Below, one piece after another: positions 7,629 to 11,047 of a stretch of DNA of 11,047 nt. Origin of the DNA: Pseudomonadota bacterium (GTDB lineage Bacteria > Myxococcota > Myxococcia > Myxococcales > Anaeromyxobacteraceae); assembly GCA_023419875.1 (NCBI GenBank), contig JAEZXM010000585.1, forward strand, positions 1-11,047. Reading direction: 5' to 3'. A model generated the notes under the pieces. The model saw nothing but the letters and a program-made list of their open reading frames with translations, did no database searches and was not told the DNA's origin. The translations under genes were made by a program, and so were the position numbers. How positions within the stretch are numbered: the first letter of the stretch is position 1; each line of letters opens with the position of its first letter.

Positions 7629-8447
7629 CTACTCCCGCGCGGGCCCCGAGGGTCCGCTCTCGGCAGGCACGCGCGCGTAGTACCGGTGCGCGCCGCGCGC
7701 GCTCGGCAGCGGTGTGAGGCCGAGACGTGCGAGATCCCATCCCGGCGCGCCGTCCTTCACCAATACCCAGCGGCGCGCCACGCGGCGGGCCTCGGCCAGC
7801 GACTCCGGCGCGAGCGGGCGCGGGTCCGAGAGCCGGCGAACCACGTCGAAGCCGCCCGGCTCGGCGCGGGCGTGCCGGAACATCGGGTCGAAGACCACCA
7901 CGTCGAAGCTCCGGGGCGGCGCCTTCCGCAGCCACGCCCCGTGGTCCGCATGGAGCACCTCCACGCGCCGGGCCGCCTCGCGGTCGTAGCGGCGGAGCCC
8001 TTCCCCCGTCCAGGCGGCGAGCGCGGGCGAGGACTCGAGCGCGAGCACGCGACCCTTCGGGCCCGCGGCGGCGGCCGCCACGAGCGCATCGGCGCCGAGC
8101 CCGGCGGTGCAGTCGAGGACGTGGTCGCCGGGCACGATCCCGGCTGCGTCCAGGAACGGATCGCGCTCGGTGGGATCGCCGGGTTTCCCGGCGTGCGCGG
8201 CCAGGAGCCGCGCGAGGCGGAGCGCGCCCATGCCGGGGGACCAGGCGTGCTCGGCACCCCCGGCGGAGAGGACCGCGCGCGTCCTCGAGAGGACCAGCGC
8301 CGCCTCGGCCCCGACCTCGGCCGTGACCCGCGACAGCGCCCGCCCGCCGCGGGCCACGTAGGGGAGCCCGTACCGCTCCGCGGCGCGCAGGGCGGCCTCG
8401 ATCTCGTCGGCTTGAGGGTGGAGCGGGGTGGTGACGGCGAGGCGCAC
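7629..8447 (-). CDS. Class I SAM-dependent methyltransferase, RsmJ/YpiP-like
   Basis: The 272-residue protein has a Rossmann-type methyltransferase core. Motif I is VLDCTAGLGADA (110-121), which binds S-adenosylmethionine. The acidic residue after strand 2 lies in VLALES (134-139). The catalytic-type motif FDPMF is at 186-190, followed by a late strand (WVLVKDG). TAGLG-DA plus DPMF is the combination seen in RsmJ, the 16S rRNA guanine-1516 N2 methyltransferase. The N-terminal part (TTPLHPQADEI, then HAWSPGMGALRL at 67-78) recalls the related YpiP-type proteins of Firmicutes. Whether the target is rRNA is not shown. The start is GTG at 8447 with no clear ribosome site. It diverges from nadA and heads a two-gene unit with the membrane protein. 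Confidence 0.8.
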   Translation of the reverse strand: MRLAVTTPLHPQADEIEAALRAAERYGLPYVARGGRALSRVTAEVGAEAALVLSRTRAVLSAGGAEHAWSPGMGALRLARLLAAHAGKPGDPTERDPFLDAAGIVPGDHVLDCTAGLGADALVAAAAAGPKGRVLALESSPALAAWTGEGLRRYDREAARRVEVLHADHGAWLRKAPPRSFDVVVFDPMFRHARAEPGGFDVVRRLSDPRPLAPESLAEARRVARRWVLVKDGAPGWDLARLGLTPLPSARGAHRYYARVPAESGPSGPARE

Positions 8448-8509
8448 CGGCGGAGCGTATCGCGCGGAGCCCGACTATACTCGTCCATCTCCAAGCGAGG
8501 CGCCGAACG
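8448..8509. promoter_or_regulatory. Divergent promoter region with a shared -10 element
   Basis: This 62-bp gap separates the start codons of the methyltransferase gene and nadA. TATACT at 8476-8481 is a good plus-strand -10 for nadA, and the overlapping ACTATA (8474-8479) reads TATAGT on the minus strand. Both strands could therefore use almost the same bases, giving leaders of about 20 bases each way. No matching -35 hexamer is seen in either direction, so an activator may be needed. Known NAD regulator sites (NadR, NrtR, NiaR) were not recognised. Confidence 0.4.
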
Positions 8510-9514
8510 ATGAGCCTTCCCGTCGTCCCGATCCACGATCCCGTCGCCCACCCGGTCACCGGCAGCGAGCTCTCGCCGGCCGACACCGAGGCGCTCGAGG
8601 CCGAGATCCGCGCCCTGGCGCGGGAGAAGGATGCGGTGATCCTGGCGCACAACTACCAGCTCCCCGAGGTGCAGCGGGTGGCCGACCACGTGGGCGACTC
8701 GCTCCAGCTCGCCATCGTCGGGAAGCAGGTCCCGCAGTCCACGATCGTCTTCTGCGGCGTCCACTTCATGGCCGAGTCGGCCAAGGTGCTCGCGCCGGGG
8801 AAGCGCGTTCTCCTCCCCAACCGTTCGGCGGGGTGCTCCCTCGCGGATTCGATCACCGCCGAGTCGCTCGAGGACTGGAAGGCCCGCTACCCGGATCACG
8901 CGGTGGTCACCTACGTGAACTCCACCGCCGAGGTGAAGGCGCTCTCGGACATCTGCTGCACGAGCGCCAACGCCGCCTCGGTGGTCCGGTCGCTGCCCCA
9001 GCGGAAGATCCTCTTCACCCCGGACCGGAACCTCGGCAACTGGGTGAAGGCGAAGGTCCCGGAGAAGGAGGTCGTGGTCTACGACGGGTGCTGCCCGATC
9101 CACGACGTGCTGCGCTCTTCCAGCGTCACCCGCGTGAAGGCCGCCAAGCCCGAGGCGGTGGTCATCGCCCACCCCGAGTGCCGGGCCGACGTGCTGGAGC
9201 TCGCCGATGAGATCTGCTCCACGACCGCCATGCTCGCCGCGGTCGGACGCCACCCCGGGGCGCGGACCTTCATCGTGGCGACCGAGCACGGCATGCTTCA
9301 CCAGCTCCGCGGTCGCTGGCCGGACAAGGAGTTCATCGTCGCCGACGGGTGCATCGGATGCCGCATGCACTGCCCGTACATGAAGATGATCGACCTCGTC
9401 ACGCTGCGCGACGCGCTCGCGCGCGGGCGGCACGAGATCGACGTCCCGGCCGACGTCGCGGAGGGCGCCCGGAGGGCGCTGGAGCGGATGATCGCCGTCC
9501 CGCGGGACGTGTGA
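8510..9514 (+). CDS. nadA: Quinolinate synthase
   Basis: NadA condenses iminoaspartate with dihydroxyacetone phosphate to give quinolinate, the precursor of NAD. It uses an oxygen-sensitive 4Fe-4S cluster. The 334 residues show the family landmarks: ILAHNYQLPEVQ (44-55), FCGVHFMAESAKVL (81-94), YVNSTAEVKA (135-144), PDRNLG (171-176) and HPEC (221-224). By alignment with E. coli Cys113, Cys200 and Cys297, the cluster ligands should be Cys109 (SAGCS), Cys195 (DGCCPIH) and Cys288 (HCPYM). Two extra cysteines, 281 and 284, precede Cys288. The ATG is preceded by GAGG at 8497-8500. nadB and nadC are not in the window, so nadA stands alone here. It diverges from the methyltransferase gene. Confidence 0.95.
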   Translation: MSLPVVPIHDPVAHPVTGSELSPADTEALEAEIRALAREKDAVILAHNYQLPEVQRVADHVGDSLQLAIVGKQVPQSTIVFCGVHFMAESAKVLAPGKRVLLPNRSAGCSLADSITAESLEDWKARYPDHAVVTYVNSTAEVKALSDICCTSANAASVVRSLPQRKILFTPDRNLGNWVKAKVPEKEVVVYDGCCPIHDVLRSSSVTRVKAAKPEAVVIAHPECRADVLELADEICSTTAMLAAVGRHPGARTFIVATEHGMLHQLRGRWPDKEFIVADGCIGCRMHCPYMKMIDLVTLRDALARGRHEIDVPADVAEGARRALERMIAVPRDV

Positions 9515-9612
9515 TCGTTCGGGGGTTCGCGGCCCGCCCGGCGTGGGGTGGCGTCGCCAAAAAGCTCAATCAGGTCCCGAGGAAACGGGCGCTCGTCCGT
9601 CGGGCCGGCGGT
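9515..9612. other. Gene-free gap between nadA and the HAMP protein
   Basis: No gene is seen. A small CCCG (9576-9579) with CGGG (9586-9589) hairpin and a short A run (9559-9563) are present, but no clear rho-independent terminator for nadA. Transcription from nadA could therefore continue into the next gene in addition to that gene's own promoter. Confidence 0.5.
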
Positions 9613-9641
9613 TTGACACCCCCTCGGGACGCATCTATAAG
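9613..9641 (+). promoter_or_regulatory. Near-consensus sigma70 promoter, almost leaderless
   Basis: TTGACA (9613-9618) is a perfect -35. An exactly 17-bp spacer leads to TATAAG (9636-9641), which has five of six -10 bases. Transcription should start near 9648, three bases before the ATG at 9651. No Shine-Dalgarno sequence fits between them, so the transcript would be leaderless or nearly so. Confidence 0.7.
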
Positions 9642-9650
9642 GGCTTCGAG

Positions 9651-11047
9651 ATGAACCGGCTCAAGCTCTGGCTGTACGCACTGGTCGTGATCGGGCTGGC
9701 GGGCTTCGGCTGCTACCTCCTCGCCGGTGCGCTCCGCGCCCGAGCGATCGAGGCGGTCGATCGGCAGCTTCGCGCCGCGAAGGCGCAGGTGGAAGCGGCC
9801 GAGCTGGCATTCACCGGCGATCTCGCCACCGCCGCCGCGCTGGCCGCGGGCGACGCGAAGCTCGCCGCCGCGCTCCGGGCCGGCGCTCCGGAGACGGCGC
9901 AGCCTGGCACCCGGGTGCGGCGCGTGGCCGGAGCGGGCTCCCCCGAGCAGCTCGACCGAGCCGTCGAACAGGCCGGTGCGGAGGCGGTCGCCGCCGCGCT
10001 CCCGCACATGGGCCTGAAGCTCGAGGCGCGCGTTGTGCACGCGGTGAGCCGCGAAGGGCTCGAGCGTTCCGCCCCCGCAGACCTGGACGCGGCCACGCTC
10101 CTCCGCTCCGCGCTCTCGGGTACGGTGTCCCGCGGGTACGCCGTCCTCGGCGGGAAGCTCTACCTCGGCGCCGCGGCGCCGGCGGGAGACAGAGGCGCGG
10201 TCGCCGTCTTCGTCCCCGCGGACGCGGCCTGGGTCAAGAAGGTGGCCGCCGAGGCCGGAGAGCAGCCCGAGGACGTTCGGCTTCGAAACCCGATCGCGGT
10301 CGTGCTGACGGCGCCCAAGGCCGGCATCGTGTCGAACGCCCGGACGGACTCCGAGGCGCTCTCCGCCATGGCCGCCCGCGCGATGGGGGCGAAGCCGTCG
10401 GACGCGGCGTCACGGCTGCCGGCGGTGGACGTGACGCCTTCCTGGCTGCCGATGAAGATCCCGGCCGTCGGCCCGCTCCTCGGCCCGGCGCCCGCAGATC
10501 GCGTCTTGTCGCGCGCGCTGCCTGGGGTGGAGGGCGGAACGATGGTGGTCGCCGCTGCCACCGCACCCGCGCTGGAGCCGGTGCTGCGGTTCGAGTGGTA
10601 CGCGCTCGCCTGCCTCGCGCTCGCCCTCCTCCTCGCGATCCCGTTCAGCCTCCTCGTGAAGCCCTCCGAGGTCACCGCGGCGCTCCCGCCGATCCTCGTC
10701 GACGCCGCCCGCCGGATCGAGCGTGGTGACTTCACCGTGCGCGCTCCGATCCTCGCGGGGAAGCTCGGGACGATCGCCGCGGCGCTCAACAAGGCGATGG
10801 ACGCGATCCAGCCCGGGCACACCGCGGTGAGCTCCGTCACCTCGGAGTTCTACGCCCGGGCGCCCGCCCCCGCGTCCGAGCCCGCGGGCGGCTCCGACCC
10901 GTTCACCGGCCGCGCCGGCCGCGCGGCCCCGATGGCGGAGCCGAAGCCCGAGCCCGAACCCGAGCCCGCGCGGTTCGACGGCGCCGATCTCTCGGGCTCG
11001 GCCTTCGAAGCTGCGCCGGTCCCGGCGGCCAGGCCCGCCCCCGCTCC
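9651..11047 (+). CDS. Membrane protein with extracytoplasmic domain and HAMP-like segment (partial, 3' end cut)
   Basis: The frame stays open from the ATG to the right edge, giving 465 residues without a stop. The layout is that of a transmembrane sensor. A signal-anchor helix spans about 7-26 and an Ala-rich extracytoplasmic domain about 27-313. A second helix runs from about 316 to 336 (WYALACLALALLLAI). A HAMP-like segment follows at about 337-386, with RRIERGDFTVRAP then GTIAAALNKAMDAI, resembling the two HAMP helices. After that comes a Pro/Ala/Glu-rich, probably disordered linker with an EP repeat near 430-439. The output domain must lie beyond the window, so kinase, chemoreceptor, cyclase or none of these cannot be decided. 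The extracytoplasmic part matches no sensory family I recognise. The start is supported by the promoter nine bases upstream; a later start would damage helix 1. Confidence 0.75.
   Translation, partial: MNRLKLWLYALVVIGLAGFGCYLLAGALRARAIEAVDRQLRAAKAQVEAAELAFTGDLATAAALAAGDAKLAAALRAGAPETAQPGTRVRRVAGAGSPEQLDRAVEQAGAEAVAAALPHMGLKLEARVVHAVSREGLERSAPADLDAATLLRSALSGTVSRGYAVLGGKLYLGAAAPAGDRGAVAVFVPADAAWVKKVAAEAGEQPEDVRLRNPIAVVLTAPKAGIVSNARTDSEALSAMAARAMGAKPSDAASRLPAVDVTPSWLPMKIPAVGPLLGPAPADRVLSRALPGVEGGTMVVAAATAPALEPVLRFEWYALACLALALLLAIPFSLLVKPSEVTAALPPILVDAARRIERGDFTVRAPILAGKLGTIAAALNKAMDAIQPGHTAVSSVTSEFYARAPAPASEPAGGSDPFTGRAGRAAPMAEPKPEPEPEPARFDGADLSGSAFEAAPVPAARPAPA

Noticed and set aside
7757..9433. 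A 558-codon minus-strand frame opposite nadA and shifted against the methyltransferase gene
   Set aside because: Both genuine genes in this stretch have clear family motifs. This frame has none and becomes Arg/Ser/Pro-rich.
9349..9654. A 101-codon frame overlapping the end of nadA
   Set aside because: It is the shifted frame of nadA continuing into the promoter region; it has no ribosome site and is Arg/Ala-rich.

Overview
The window is about 70% G+C, with codons strongly biased to G or C in the third position. It looks like a chromosomal housekeeping region of a delta-proteobacterium or myxobacterium. The run tig-clpP-clpX-lon with a GTG-started LonA, the very high G+C and the protein sequences would suit Myxococcota such as Anaeromyxobacter. 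That assignment is inferred from gene order and composition; no database search was run.

Left part (1-1017). Two perfect 52-bp copies of a tRNA-T-arm-like repeat lie in gene-free DNA. They are followed by a good sigma70-type promoter, a tRNA-Lys(CTT) and a strong hairpin terminator that serves both strands. A 135-residue minus-strand gene converges on that terminator. It matches the SspB family of ClpXP adaptors, including a short C-terminal ClpX-docking-like tail. A structured, gene-free stretch and a tRNA-Leu(TAG) complete this part. Neither tRNA gene encodes CCA.

Centre (1026-7021). This is a plus-strand protein-quality-control cluster: trigger factor (tig), the ClpP peptidase (ATGA overlap with tig), the ClpX unfoldase (47 bp after clpP, TTG start) and, after a 287-bp gap, the LonA protease (GTG start). 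Catalytic and nucleotide-binding motifs are intact in all the enzymes. With the SspB-like adaptor diverging upstream, the segment holds a chaperone that meets nascent chains, two ATP-dependent proteases and a likely substrate-delivery factor for one of them.

Right part (7022-11047). A minus-strand pair lies tail-to-tail with lon: an RsmJ/YpiP-like SAM-dependent methyltransferase followed one base later by an unrecognised three-helix membrane protein. Diverging from the methyltransferase is nadA (quinolinate synthase, NAD biosynthesis), across a 62-bp gap with a near-palindromic -10 element. Downstream, a consensus-quality promoter sits only nine bases before the start of a membrane protein with two transmembrane helices flanking an extracytoplasmic domain, a HAMP-like segment and a Pro/Ala/Glu-rich tail. 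That gene runs off the right edge. No IS element, phage gene, CRISPR array or integrase was seen.
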